Part shown: positions 46,432 through 58,519 of the stretch, piece after piece
How the letters are laid out: every line of letters starts with the position of its first letter
Numbering within the stretch: position 1 is the stretch's first letter
Origin: Amia ocellicauda
Lineage: Eukaryota > Chordata > Actinopteri > Amiiformes > Amiidae
Direction: 5' to 3'
NCBI RefSeq assembly: GCF_036373705.1
Contig: NC_089851.1
Location: 3,689,920 to 3,753,919, forward strand
Length of the DNA: 64,000 nt
Notes under the pieces: generated by a model
The model's input: the letters and a program-made list of their open reading frames with translations, nothing else
The model's database searches: none
Told to the model about the DNA's origin: nothing
Program-made: the position numbers and the translations under genes

Positions 46432-46488
46432 ATCTTAAATCTTAAGAAGAAGTGGTTTTACACTGAAGAGATAGGGTTAACACTCTTG

Positions 46489-47008
46489 TCATATAGCTTT
46501 ACTTGAGACCAGTGTTTCCAGCGCCCCCCCACCAGCCGTCCACACAGACAGATGAGGCTGTAGTGAGAAGGACCGTGTGAGAGAAGAAAGAGAGGATTCT
46601 AGATCACCAATACATAGTTGGTCCTGAGCATCTTGAAGAAGGGAAGAGAGGTGTGTAGAGAGGGCACGGGCATAGTCAAGAAGGTAGTCTTTAAACGGGG
46701 CAGAGGAGTCAATAGGGCCCCAAAGATCAGCGGGAAGTTGCATTGCCCGCCCTGTTATAAGTTCATAAGGGGAGAGATGTGTTTGAGGGGAAGGAGATGC
46801 ACAGAGCTTATATAAAACAGCAGGAAGAGCCACTGTCCAGCCCTTGCTGGTGGAGGGGAGAGGTCAGGCTTTCCTTAAGAGTGCGATTGGCATGTTCCAC
46901 CAGACCGCTACTCTGAGGATGGTAAGGGATGTGAAACCATCGCTTCACACCTAGAAGGACCAGGTGAGTTTCATGACCGTGCCTTACAATGCGTGCATTT
47001 GTGAACAC
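46489..47008 (-). pseudogene. Endogenous retrovirus integrase remnant, unit 2
   Basis: Counterpart of 20332-20880. The integrase part is cleaner here (no 2-bp insertion) but is still frameshifted from the following P-x-E-L-I-T-G-R part. Confidence 0.7.
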
Positions 47009-47091
47009 TTCTACACATTAATCAGCCTACCGCGGTAAAGTTATCTTGACGTTTGATACTAGTTTGATTTTCGACTCGCACTACCTGATTT

Positions 47092-47341
47092 GAATGAAAA
47101 AAGCTGTATCTCCCCAACCACTACAGCTAGAGTTTTCAAATCAACTTTCACATGAAGAAGACCAATTGTGAATTGCTTCACAGCCTTTGTTTTACTTGTG
47201 AATCAGAAGAATAAATTGTGAAAATCAATAACATCACATATATGCAACCAAACTCATGGAATCATTGAAAAAAATAGCACTGTGAAAGTTGATTTGAAGA
47301 CACTAGCTGTGGTGGTTGGGCAGATACAGCTCTTTTCATTC
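47092..47341. repeat. Long inverted repeat upstream of receptor gene 2
   Basis: Counterpart of 20960-21209: arms 47092-47152 and 47281-47341, with the same spacing. Both arms are unchanged from unit 1 by eye. Confidence 0.75.
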
Positions 47342-47768
47342 ATGTTCATTCATGTTCGTTCATTTGGCTCATTTAGCAGCTTCTGCCTCAAGAGCCTTTT
47401 TTCAGCACCACCTCGTCTTTTCCTCCGATCCGTCTCTAAAGAAGGAGTGAAATCGGGTCTCATACGGGTTTGACTTTGAACGTGAATTTGAAAACCATGA
47501 GCTCAGCCTCCCTCAACCCATCAGAAAGCCGGGTTTTTTACGACCTCGACGGCCCATGTGGCATGTGCTGGAGTGGCCAGGTGTCCAGTCCGCTCGCCTC
47601 TGCTGCACTGTGACCCCGAGGGACCAGCTGTTTCACACACAGCTCAACCCTTTCCTCTTTTGGCTGTAATTAGCTCTGCGGTGGAGGATCTGCTGACACT
47701 GAGAGCCGCTGCTGTCTCTCCAGGGCAGCGACTCACAGCCTCTCTGCGCAGCCGCTGTCCTCACAGCA

Positions 47769-47817
47769 ATGGCTGCTGCTCTGCTCCTGCTGCTGCCGCT
47801 CCTCTCTCCACTCCCAG
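47769..47817 (+). CDS. Receptor gene 2 exon 1, signal peptide
   Basis: Identical to the exon at 21637-21685, including the start context and donor. Confidence 0.85.
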
Positions 47818-50800
47818 GTAAAACACTGTCAGTCGCTCCTGCGTGTGTGGAGACCCGTTTGCAGGGGTTTCTCACTTTACACTTTACACTTCACATCACA
47901 ATGTTCACTGCAGTCTTTCTTTCACGGCCTCTTGTTCAGTTATTCTTGTGCAATCGGGCATTTGCGACAGTGTCCTTTTTCCTATTGAAACAATTGTAAG
48001 GAAAGGCAGAGATTTAACGCTGGATTTATCCCCTGCCTTGGTCTAGGGTTGTTAAAACAAGTATTTCTGTACTTTTACCAGATTTGCAATCTGTAGAGCC
48101 AGGGGGTCTGCTGAGGGATTTAAACTGTACATGAGGTCTATTGCCGGATGAAATCAGAGCTAATGGCAGACTACACACCTGCACATCATAGCGGAGACAT
48201 TTCTGATAGAAGAAAGTGTCATCTTACTGACAGTGCAGCCGCAACTGAGCACAGCTGTGCAGTTTCTATAGCGGGGGGTCACAGTCTTGATTTAATCCGG
48301 CCCTGGAGTGAAAGGACTAAAGCAAGTAAACAGCCTTGTAGAAAACTGAGATCGGTGGAAACCAGAACATTCTTGAACTGTGAGGAATAGTTTGGCTCTT
48401 TTGCAGTAATTTGAGTATCTGTGCAATGAGCTCCCAACACGTGTTGCAGAAACTGAGCTGACTGTTACTCATTCTGTGTGTTCAGTACAATTTGTCATTT
48501 TAAGCCAGTTTCTCTTTCCAGATAGAGCCTCACACAGCTTGCTCATGCAAACCAAAAAATTCCCAACACACCTAGTGAACACAAATATCGAAACAGCACA
48601 TTGTTACATATGATTCAGCATGGCAACATTGTATGTAAGAGTATAAATCCAATGTCTATTGTGTTCGTATTTTATTTGTTGGTTCTTTTTCTATTGTGAT
48701 GTATAATACAATTACAGCAAAAGACATAAATGTCAAATATTGTATTTACAAATTAGCTGCACATGTACAATAGACTAAATTAAACTTTACCATTTGCAAT
48801 GTAATTACAATATTTCAGTCCTAATAGACCATATTTGTTACTGTAATTACATTTTATTACAGGAATCCGAATTGGATAACAGATCATTCGTGTACTACAG
48901 TTTTTCACGATTTCTAAAACACAATTTCTGAAACTTTGTCCATTTTACAAAACTCAAACAGAAAGAAACTAAAACAAAATAAAATGTGAGAGAATGCTTT
49001 ATACATTTTCCAAACTTGCGAAAAGTTTATTTGCTCAATTGTATTGTATGTCTTGCATAACCACATGCTTAGACCAAATACAGAAATAGCTGTGTTTCTG
49101 TTCTCACATGCAGTACGAGTGCCTGCCCTTAAATGCATTTGAATATATGATATAAATATAGTCTGTAATCCTTGTATTATATGTTGAAAATATATTTCAG
49201 AAAATAACATCAACATGTATTTTCAGCAGAGTAAAACATATTTGATTATATGTCATATTTTAAATCAGGGATGGGCAACTCGGAAATATTTTGGACAGCC
49301 TGATTGAGGTGGAGTTGCGCTTCATCCTCCCAGCAGACAGGCAGCAGCAAACGCAGTTCAATGCAATAATTGCTCGCTCAGTTCATTATTACAGTCAACC
49401 ACTAGAGGGCGCTCGCTTGAGAAGCATTAGGCTAATAATGATATTAAAAGCACTTTTAATCCTGACACAAGTACTGTAGCCAGGAGTAGAGCAGCCGGGA
49501 TACAATGACTTCTGACAAAATAACAATTGATCATGAGAACCGTGTATTCCAGCCAAGATGGGAGACAGATTATCTTTTTTATTTAAACTAAAACTAAAGC
49601 TTTTGTGTTATAATTCAGACATAACTTTAATGGGTCTGCTTTATTATTTAAACTAAAACTAAAGCTTTGGGCAACTGGCGTGCTTTTATAATAAAAACTA
49701 AAACAGTAATCACACATGTTGGATTATTTAATGAATTAGTAGTTATATTAGCCAAGTAGAGGAAGGTGGTTTACAATATTCTAATTAACAAGAGACATTT
49801 CAACTACTACTACATAGACCAGTGGTCTCAAACTCAATCCCGGGAGGGCCGTGTGTATGTCACTGGTTTTCGTTCCAACAGACTTGTCAATTACTTAATT
49901 GCTCTAATTGTTTTAATTAGCTAGATACATTTAAACACCTATCCAGGCCTCTGGAAATGTTATAAGCAACTGTACCTTGAATCAAATGCACTTTTAAGAC
50001 CATCAACTCTAAAATACCTTCCACATTTATTTATTTTTTAATATAATTGAAAAATTAATTTGACAAATTAAGTAATTGAGGACTCGGGTGGAATGAAAAC
50101 CAGCATCATACACACGGCCCTCCAGGAATTGAGTTTGAGACCCCTGACATAGACTTTATGAATGAATAACCTCTTGGTCAAGGATGCTGACTCAGCATGT
50201 TTTGTTAAACAACAAGATGCAGGGCAACAACAGAATCCAGAGCCTTAGAGATAAAAGAGATATATGTGAAATGATAGAAAGAATCTGTACTGTTGAGAGG
50301 CTGTGTCAGCCCTTGCCAGGTCCAAAGAGTAACAGAGAAACAGAGTCAGCTTTAAAACTCTAGAAATGTAAAATTCCGTTCTTCAAATGGTGACAATAAA
50401 GCAAGTTCTGAAAATATCATAGTCCTCCTGTATCTGTATGTATTCTGTGGTTCTATATAAAACACATGGTCAGGTTTTAATCCTTTCCCGTCGCGCTGCT
50501 GTTGCAGGTGCTGATGCCGTGTCAACACTGAGAGAGACCATCGTCCGGACAGGAGCATCAGTCACCATCCCTTGTCACTACGAGGACAAACACAAAAGCC
50601 GTGTGAAAACCTGGCTCCTTCTCGATAAGTGGGGCAAATTCAATACTCTTATAAGGACTGACTCTCCAATCACAGACAGTGATAAAGTGTCCATCTCTGA
50701 CGATCCATCCCAGGGGGTCTTCACTGTGACCATGAGGGGACTGGAGACGGGGGACTCAGGCCATTACTATTGTGCTGTGGAGACAGAGGGGCCCAGGACA

Positions 50801-51597
50801 CGTGATGACAGAGCAGACCTGCGCATCACAGTTACTGCAGGTAAGACCTTAAAATCATCTTCCACTCACTTAGTTAAAACATCAAAGTTTATTTGTCACA
50901 TCCACAATGGCAGTGAGATGCAATAATATTAAACTCAATATACAACAATAAATATATATATAAGAAACCCATCAAAATCACATAAATAAAGGGAAATGCA
51001 AATGGACAGTGCAAATGCACAGATGTGCAAATGAGCAAATAATTAAGATATATACACTGAAGCAGACAGACTGTAGAATAATGTTCTGTATGGTTGATTA
51101 TGATTCGACAAATAGAATTACAACACTATCATACTTTATTCCCAAACAAATTTCAATCTCCATTATAGTCTTTTGGAGTTTTTTAGCTGAAATGTGTTGA
51201 AATGCCACTCAAGTTGGAACATGTAGAAGTGATTGGGTGAAATTGGGATAGAAAATGAAGGAGTTATTAGCATTTGTAAAAAAACCCAGCCTTTTCTGAG
51301 CAACTTTGAGTAATTGTGTTCTGACAGTGTCCACATATCACTGCATGAAATTGCTTACAAAACCTGCAAACTCTTTGTAAACTACAGGAACCTACAAGTG
51401 TACTAAATTTACACAGTGAAACTGCTTTGTAAACTAAGTTTGCACAGAGTTTACAAAGATCTGCTTACCTTGTAGCTCTTCATGTATATCTGTACACAGT
51501 TTAGCAAATAATGTGTAAACTTCAGGAAACAAAGTTTTCTTAATAAGTAATATGCATGTAAGCATGGTTAAAACATTGTATTGGTACACAAACTATA

Positions 51598-51644
<47 letters not shown>

Positions 51645-54600
51645 GTCGTAGTAGTAGTAGTAGTTTTAAAGCTTAATTTTAATAGTATTTAAACATTTTT
51701 TTACAAGGTATTTGAAATGCATCTGCAAACTTTGTGTAAACTAAGTACAAAAAAAGTTATAAGTAAATCTATTGTAAATATAAGGTTTTCAAATAGTTAA
51801 CTATTGTAACTTAACTACAGTAAATTTTCTCTCAACAATACTAATTAAAAAAATACCATGACAGTTTAAACTTGTGTAAATCAAATGGTTTACTGCATTT
51901 GTAAACCATTAGTTCTCTTTCAAATGGAAAGAAGGCCATTACCGAATGGGAAGAGCCTTCTGACCTGCCAATCAGTGAAAACATGTACCAAAGCTGCCCA
52001 ATAGGGGCCCAGCTGGCAGGAGGAAGACCCGCCCCCGATGTCTGTGAAAAGGCTCCTGGCTGTCTTTCTTTTAGGGAACTGGGGTTATAATGGGTTATTA
52101 TAGTTTAATGCTGTGTATGTACAGCCATTGCATTATACAGGATGTAAGTATGTGGGGCCTTTCATTTGAAAGCAGACAAACTGTAATTGTCTGCATAATT
52201 GATCATGTTTAGACAAACTAAATTACGACACTAACAGATTTTATATGTGTTGAAGAAAAATGTATATCATATTTTTGGGGGCAGTTTTATTATCTGACAA
52301 ACTGGTGTTTAAATAACACTAAAACTGCAACTTGTGGATTAAAAAAAAGAGATGTATTGAACATATTGTAGCGATCTGGGGTGGTCATTGGGGTATACTT
52401 GTGTTACTTCCTGTATGTTTATGTAACTGGGCTTAGTTAGTTCCAGGGGTCAGGGGTTGGCCCAGCGCGGGATCACGGGTCGTGCCGTGATTGGGGGAGT
52501 CAATTATTGTAGTCTTTGTGTATTTCTACAGTTATTTATTTAACTAGACCGTCCTGTGCTGTCCATGCTCACTTTTGGTTTTAAACACAAAAGACTTACA
52601 CTTTTAATATATGTATTTAGGTACATATATTAACTGTAAAACTAGTCGCTGTGTTGGTTTTTGCCTTTTAGGTATTTTTTCTCCACAGCATTTGTTCAGC
52701 GTCGTTCCTCTGGATCTCCTGCGTCGGTGCTGTGGCCCGGCCCGGTGACGTGTCCCTTGGTTCCACCCAGCGTCCCGGTGCAGTTGCCCCCTTGCTGTCT
52801 GAGTATCATTGCCGGGTTTCAGCGGCCAGTCCCGCTAGGCGCTCCACTTGTTGTAGAAACGTCACAGCTGCTGGTGTGCCTCGGTGTGGGTCCAGGCAGC
52901 AGCTCGGGAGAGAGAGATCACTCCAGACAGCTGGCAAAGATTCCACCCCCCCGACGCGCCTCACAGGCAGAGCTGGGGAACAAGAGGGCAGGCTCCCAGA
53001 CAGCAGCGCGCCCCCCCACTGACCTCCGCCGGGTCACCACCAGGCCGACCACGGTTGTCCCAGGCCAAATCCCGTTGCCCCATGCTGTATGTGTTCTGTA
53101 TATGTAGAGCTGTGGCCCCGCTCCTAGTGGTGCTAGTAGAGCTGGAGGCCGCTGCTACTGCGGTAAACAAAGGGCATAAGAACAGACTCGCTTTGTACAT
53201 AATTGCTGAATTACTGTTCACAGTACAGAGGGTTCAGGGTCCACACAGAATGAAACAGTGAATACTGTTTATTTAAAATATGTATTTTACATTTGCAGAA
53301 TTTAAAACGTACAAAATTGTAATACTTATGATGAAATACTAAAATCACTTAAAACTTTTAAAAATCTTAACGTGATTTAAAATAAAGCAAAATATACATG
53401 AACTCTATACTTGTGCATTAAATCAATTAAACAATAAACTTGTGAATAAATGGCAAACTGCCAAAAAAAAAACAATTTAACAAAAGAGTCAAATGCATTG
53501 GAATTAACTGAAAATGCACCAGATAAATCAAAAAACAATTAAAACAATAAAATAAAAACAAAAACAAAATCTGATGCATTTAAAATTAAAATCATAACAG
53601 TCAATGCATTTGACAAAGAAACAAACCAAAACAACCAAACAATCAAAAACAAACAAGCTTTTAAAATCAACACATTTCATTAAAAACAATTAAAAATCAT
53701 TTTTTAAAAACAATAATTAATCAGTAAAGAATAAAAGATCTCGGACTCGGGCTCCAGCAGGGGGAGATGGCCGTCCCCGGAGGTGGGTCCCATCATGGGA
53801 TTCTGAGCTCCCCCAGATCGTGAATGTGCCAGTTCTTGAAGGCTTCCTCCTTGCCCCTCTGATGGACCTCCAGATTGACTTAGTCCCTAAATAGGACCAT
53901 GCCCCTCCCGCGCGATGACTTTCGGGTCCATCTCCTGCTTGTTGAACAGACAGATGTTCCGTCCCTCCCACAGGGCCTGTTTCACTGCACAGACGACATG
54001 CCACCAGCACCTCAAGGTTGGAGATGTAATTCCCTTGGCTGGTCCATAAAGGATTCGCTGGGCGGTCGCCCGCACAAGAACGGCAAACCTGTGGAGGAAC
54101 GGGAAAAACAGGAGCCAGACTCTGCAAGCGGAGGGTTAATCCCTAAAGATATGAGCCTCTGTCTCCCTTCCCAGGCAATCCTTGTAGGGGCAGGTGTCAA
54201 AAAGGGCCAGGCCCCTTTTGTGCATGAACACTCGGATGGGGAGACATCTTTCTGTGTGTTTGAGAAGGCAAACATGCGTAGTGTTAGCCCAGATAAACCG
54301 TCAGGTTTCGGGAGGGAAATCTTCTATTCGACCAGCGCGACTTTGTGGAGGCTCGGAGCGCCCTGTAGAACGGCAGGGGATCCCACGAGTGCGGCCTGCT
54401 GTCCATGGCGCAGAGGCCAAATGGTCTCAGGCTGCTGGCAAAATAAAAGCGGTTAATGAAACTCACTTTCTTGCCAGCAGCCTGGAGGCGCCTTAATAAG
54501 CCACACAACGTCCGGGACCCCCCAGCTTCCATCCAGGGCACCCTTCACCATTTGCACTGTTTTCAGCCTCTCCATTTTACACAGAGTGAAATAGGGAACA

Positions 54601-57600
54601 GGACAACACAGACCCTCCCTCACACATACAACTATTTACATATGGGTCACTCCCTCCCTATTGTCCACAGTGCACTAATGGGTCAGGATGGGGGTGGCAC
54701 TCCCAGCATGCATCAGCCCCAATATGCTAATGCCGGCCGCAGGCCAGGAGACGGCGCTACAGTAAGTATCTACTGTCTCCACGTAAGAAGTTTACAGAAT
54801 CCATACTTTGAACAGTAAACTGAAGGTTTATCTTGTGAAATCGTGTAGAACTTCTTAAAAATTGTTAATGATTTTTCCCCATATTTTATTTATAGAAACA
54901 TATTTCAGTTTACCTATAAAATGATTTCATGATTGTATTGTAAAGCTGCTCTAATGTCTCTGTCTGCAGACGCTGGGGTGCCGTATGTGGTCAATGCCAC
55001 AGTAACAGGACAGATAGGAGGGGAGGTCAGTGTCCAGTGTCGATATGGAAACCCATACCGGTCCAGACAGAAACAGTGGTGCAGGAGTGGAGACTGGAGC
55101 TCCTGTCAGAGAGCAGGAGGCCCTGGGACTGCAGGACACGGCTCTGTCCTGATCACTGACCACACAGCGGAGGGACTCTTCAGTGTGACTGTGAGCGGAC
55201 TGCGGCCGGAGGACCAAGGCTGGTACTGGTGTGATATATCTGACCAACAGCTTCCTGTTTACCTTAAAGTCACTGAAGGTAAGGATCAGCAATATTTAGC
55301 ATGAACATCAGTAAGTGATAATAACTAGTTTGTGTATAAACGACTACTAACTTCATGTAGTTGAATAGTTGAGGGTAAAGTAGTCAAACTAGTTGAATAG
55401 TGGGGATTGTAGCACAAAAATATATAAAAAATAAAACGCATAATTTCACAATTTGTTTTGTATTTCTTTGATGGATGGAGATTTATAATGTTAGATAAAA
55501 TCTCTTTACCAAAAACGATTACTTCCATTTTGATTATTAAAGCGGAGAAAACGGAATCATGTAGTTTTATAACAAATTAATTTCTGCTTCATAGTATAAA
55601 CAACCGCTGAAGTAGGCCTACCGCACGGACCTAGTGAAAAGCAACAGATGCAATAAGTTAAAAGAAAACCAAATGCATTGCTGTTAAACTGGGGTCTTTA
55701 GAATTATTTAGCATATGATTATAATTATTTATTCATATTCACGTTATTGATTTACTTTAAAAAACAAATAACAAAATTAAGAATCATTATTTCAAACAAT
55801 ATGCTCATTCCTTACAGAAAACAATTAATGTGCATTTACATAGCTCACCAGGGAAATAAAAAAATACATACAAAAAATACCAAATTATTTTTTTCCTTGA
55901 GTAACAAATCAAAGCCTCGTATAAGAAACACACTATTATTTTGCTGGCATTGTCATGAACCACACAGAACAGCAATGCCCCGGTGTGCAGTTGCACTGTG
56001 TAGCAGCCGGGACCTCGGCAGGGCTTCTGCGGGATGAGAAGGAGTGGAGCGGCGCAGCCAGACCAAAACGGTTTATTTTCTGTTATTTAGTTTTATCAAT
56101 TGAAATACAAATAATTTAAAAGGTTTAAAATACATAAAATCACAAACACAGACATACACAGAACCAGTGAGCAGTACAGGCGAGAGGAGGCAGTGAGGAT
56201 TTTTAACAAAGATTAAAATGTCCATTAAAATTAAAGTGGACTGGAGAGGGAGAACACACATGAAGTGCAAGTGTGTAAAACGTGCATCTAATTAAAGTAA
56301 ACAAGGTGGACAAACTGCAGTGGGCTGTGACTGTTATCTGAAATCGCTGATGTCCTGAGATCATGTTTTAGGTTCTGCAGCTGGTTTCACATTGTCATAG
56401 TGGCATGGATTGTTTCCAGATGATAACGCAGGATGGCATTGTGTAATTGGGCTCAAAACAATGGATAAGATACAGAAATCTGCGCTTCTTTTGATGTTGA
56501 TGTAACATTTGCCACTTTAGCAAATAGTGTGAATGGACATTTCCAGTAAGTCAAATACAAGTGCTGAGGTCAACAACACCTGTAATTAGTCGAGTATTGG
56601 ACTATTTGGTGCTAGCCCTAGTATAAATGCAAAGGTCACGTGGCCAATACAGTAAAGACACAACAAGCATCAGTCTCTTGTGTGTTTCCATGTCCTGTGA
56701 CTCTTGTGTACTTTCTCCTGCTTGGTTCCCAGTGATGGGGGCTCTATCATCGCCTCCTCTGTTACTGATGCTTAGGAGCCACAATGCCTGCCCTGACAAA
56801 ACTAAATAACCCCCAGCTGGGACAGACACAAACTGTAAACCCGTGTAGAAATGTAAATATCATTGTTTTATTGTGTGAAAAAATAAGGAGCCAGATCCAA
56901 GGACAAAGTATAGGGGACAGGGACAGCAGGCGGGTCTGTAAAGAAACAAGTAGGGGGATATAATGACCTCGGCTTCAAAATATTTGTGAGGTCTCTAACT
57001 CTGTAAAATTATTATTTAGTAAAATGCCATTATACATAAAATTACATGTTTTAAGTACACATCTTTGTAAGTTCAGGTTGTATACGTTGTGGTGCTATCT
57101 TAAAAAATGTTTTTGAAAGGCATAGAAAAACACTGCACATAGATTGTGGACCGCTCTATTACAGCAAAAACAACAGCAACGCCAGCAACTACATCACAGC
57201 AAACCTCTTCAGCTGTTCACACAGCTCCACCTACAGGCCAGTCCTCCAGCCTGCCTCCTGAAGATAAAGACAACGGAGATGAAGGAGGTGAGAAGCACAA
57301 TGCCAGCAGGTACAAATATTTCTGTTTGTTCTTCACTGTTCAGGTGCAGGGCTATTGCACACCTATCTGTCAGAACAAAATATATATATAACTGTGGAAG
57401 ATGCAGAGAAGCATGGAAAGCTGTATGCTTGGAATAACGGGATAGAAAAATAAATGAATATAACTAAGCCAGTGGAAAATATATGTATGGTTCCAAAATG
57501 TCACAGGAGGGAGATGGGGTGGGGGGATATAAGGCGGACAATCTGTCATGGGGACGACACTTTGTTATAGTTACCAATATGTTAACAATATGTCATGGGG

Positions 57601-57807
57601 GGCAATTGCCATGTGGAAAGCTTCTTCTGCAGCAAATGTGACAAAGACCCAGTAATGACCCATAGAGACCCATCCAGAAGGTCACTGATCGCTATTTCTC
57701 CTGCCATTGCAGCGGTCAAATCTTGCTCGGACTCCTAATAGCATGTGGACTTGTGCTCCTGCTGGGGGCTGCGGTCATAGTCGCCTGGAAGATGTGGAGA
57801 AGAAGGA
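47769..57807 (+). CDS. CD300/pIgR-like two-Ig receptor gene 2 (spliced span)
   Basis: Five exons (47769-47817, 50508-50840, 54970-55278, 57165-57309, 57713-57807) join in frame exactly as in gene 1. The protein plan is the same: signal peptide, Ig-V1, Ig-V2 with four cysteines, stalk, membrane span. It differs from gene 1 at 13 Ig1 residues and three Ig2 residues, while signal, stalk and membrane exons have no amino-acid change. All splice sites are kept, so this looks like a live paralogue with a diverged ligand-binding face. The cytoplasmic exon is unknown. Confidence 0.8.
47818..50507. other. Receptor gene 2 intron 1
   Basis: Counterpart of 21686-24373, with only scattered single-base changes. 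It contains the hAT MITE at 49820-50146. Confidence 0.6.
49820..50146. mobile_element. Non-autonomous hAT element (MITE), unit 2
   Basis: Same element as at 23688, with 8-bp duplications acatagac at 49812-49819 and 50147-50154. It inserted before the segmental duplication. Confidence 0.9.
50508..50840 (+). CDS. Receptor gene 2 exon 2, Ig-V domain 1
   Basis: A 333-nt phase 1-1 exon with core Cys39, Trp52 and Cys105 conserved. Differences from gene 1 are at residues 26, 40, 45, 53-55, 61, 62, 84, 100, 102, 120 and 122. The block after the core Trp is Leu-Leu-Leu here and Gly-Phe-Tyr in gene 1. No codon differs synonymously. Confidence 0.85.
50841..54969. other. Receptor gene 2 intron 2
   Basis: Counterpart of 24707-28793: tgtaaac-rich stretch, TTA array followed by gtagtag repeats (51597-51664), GC-rich block (52680-53160), AAAC-rich tract with a small insertion near 53465, and the LINE remnant at 53717-54541. 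Confidence 0.55.
53717..54541 (-). pseudogene. LINE reverse transcriptase C-terminal remnant, unit 2
   Basis: Counterpart of 27704-28364. The stop that replaces the final Cys codon is TAA here and TGA in the other copies. A one-base insertion near 53926 shifts the C-terminal frame. Confidence 0.5.
54970..55278 (+). CDS. Receptor gene 2 exon 3, Ig-V domain 2
   Basis: Four-cysteine V-set domain as in the other copies. Relative to gene 1 it has Pro132, Arg175 and Gly178; all three differences change the amino acid. The last two lie just after the extra disulfide. Confidence 0.85.
57165..57309 (+). CDS. Receptor gene 2 exon 4, stalk
   Basis: Two base differences from gene 1, both synonymous (a Thr and the sequon Asn codon). 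Both candidate donors, at 57287/57288 and 57309/57310, are kept. Confidence 0.75.
57713..57807 (+). CDS. Receptor gene 2 exon 5, transmembrane
   Basis: One base difference in the first full codon (GGT for GGA, both Gly). Membrane span, basic KMWRRR and donor are unchanged. Confidence 0.8.
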
Positions 57808-57822
57808 GTAGGTTCCTTTCCA

Positions 57823-57999
57823 TAATTATTATTATTTATTGGCAGACACCCTTATCCAGTGCAATAATACAGTTCAATACAAGGCATCAAACATTACAAA
57901 ATCAGATTGACATAATACAAAGCAATTCAAAGCATAATACATTTTACAAATTCCAATTTACACAAGTGAATACAATAAAATACATCCTGGACAATAAAA
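57823..57999 (-). repeat. Retroposon 3' tail (L2/V-SINE-like), unit 2
   Basis: Counterpart of 3776-3960 with a shorter (ATT)n end. Confidence 0.55.
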
Positions 58000-58328
58000 T
58001 AATAAATAAGACTAACCTGGCAGACATGGGGTGCAAGGCAGGGCACATCCCAGACAGGACAGCAAGCCATCATGGAAAGTGCCTCTTAAACAAGATATCA
58101 CAAGGGCAACAGCATAAAACAATATGCACAAATCACAGTAAACAGTAAAGGTCAGAGAGCACTCAGTATGTTCAGTGCTACAAAGAGCACGTGTCATGTT
58201 ACAGAGCCCTGCTTTATTGTGCCAAACAAGCTTGGCACAGAGATACTATTCATATATCGTAACAACAAAATCACTGAGCACAAAATTGAGCAGTATCAAA
58301 CAAACCATGATTATTATTTTACTAGACT

Positions 58329-58519
58329 TCAATGTGGCTTGACCACCAAATCTTGATACACCACTTAGAAAACATTGTTGGCCTGTCTCACAATGTGCTG
58401 TCCTGGTTTAAATCATATCTGTCAAACAGATCCAATATGTACAGATCAATGAAAACCACTCAAACTGAACTGAGGTTACAGAGAACCACAGGGCTCAGTC
58501 CTCGGACCTGTACTTTTTC
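58329..58519 (+). pseudogene. L2-type LINE reverse transcriptase fragment, unit 2
   Basis: Counterpart of 4290-4480; same WFKSYLSNRS string. Confidence 0.6.
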
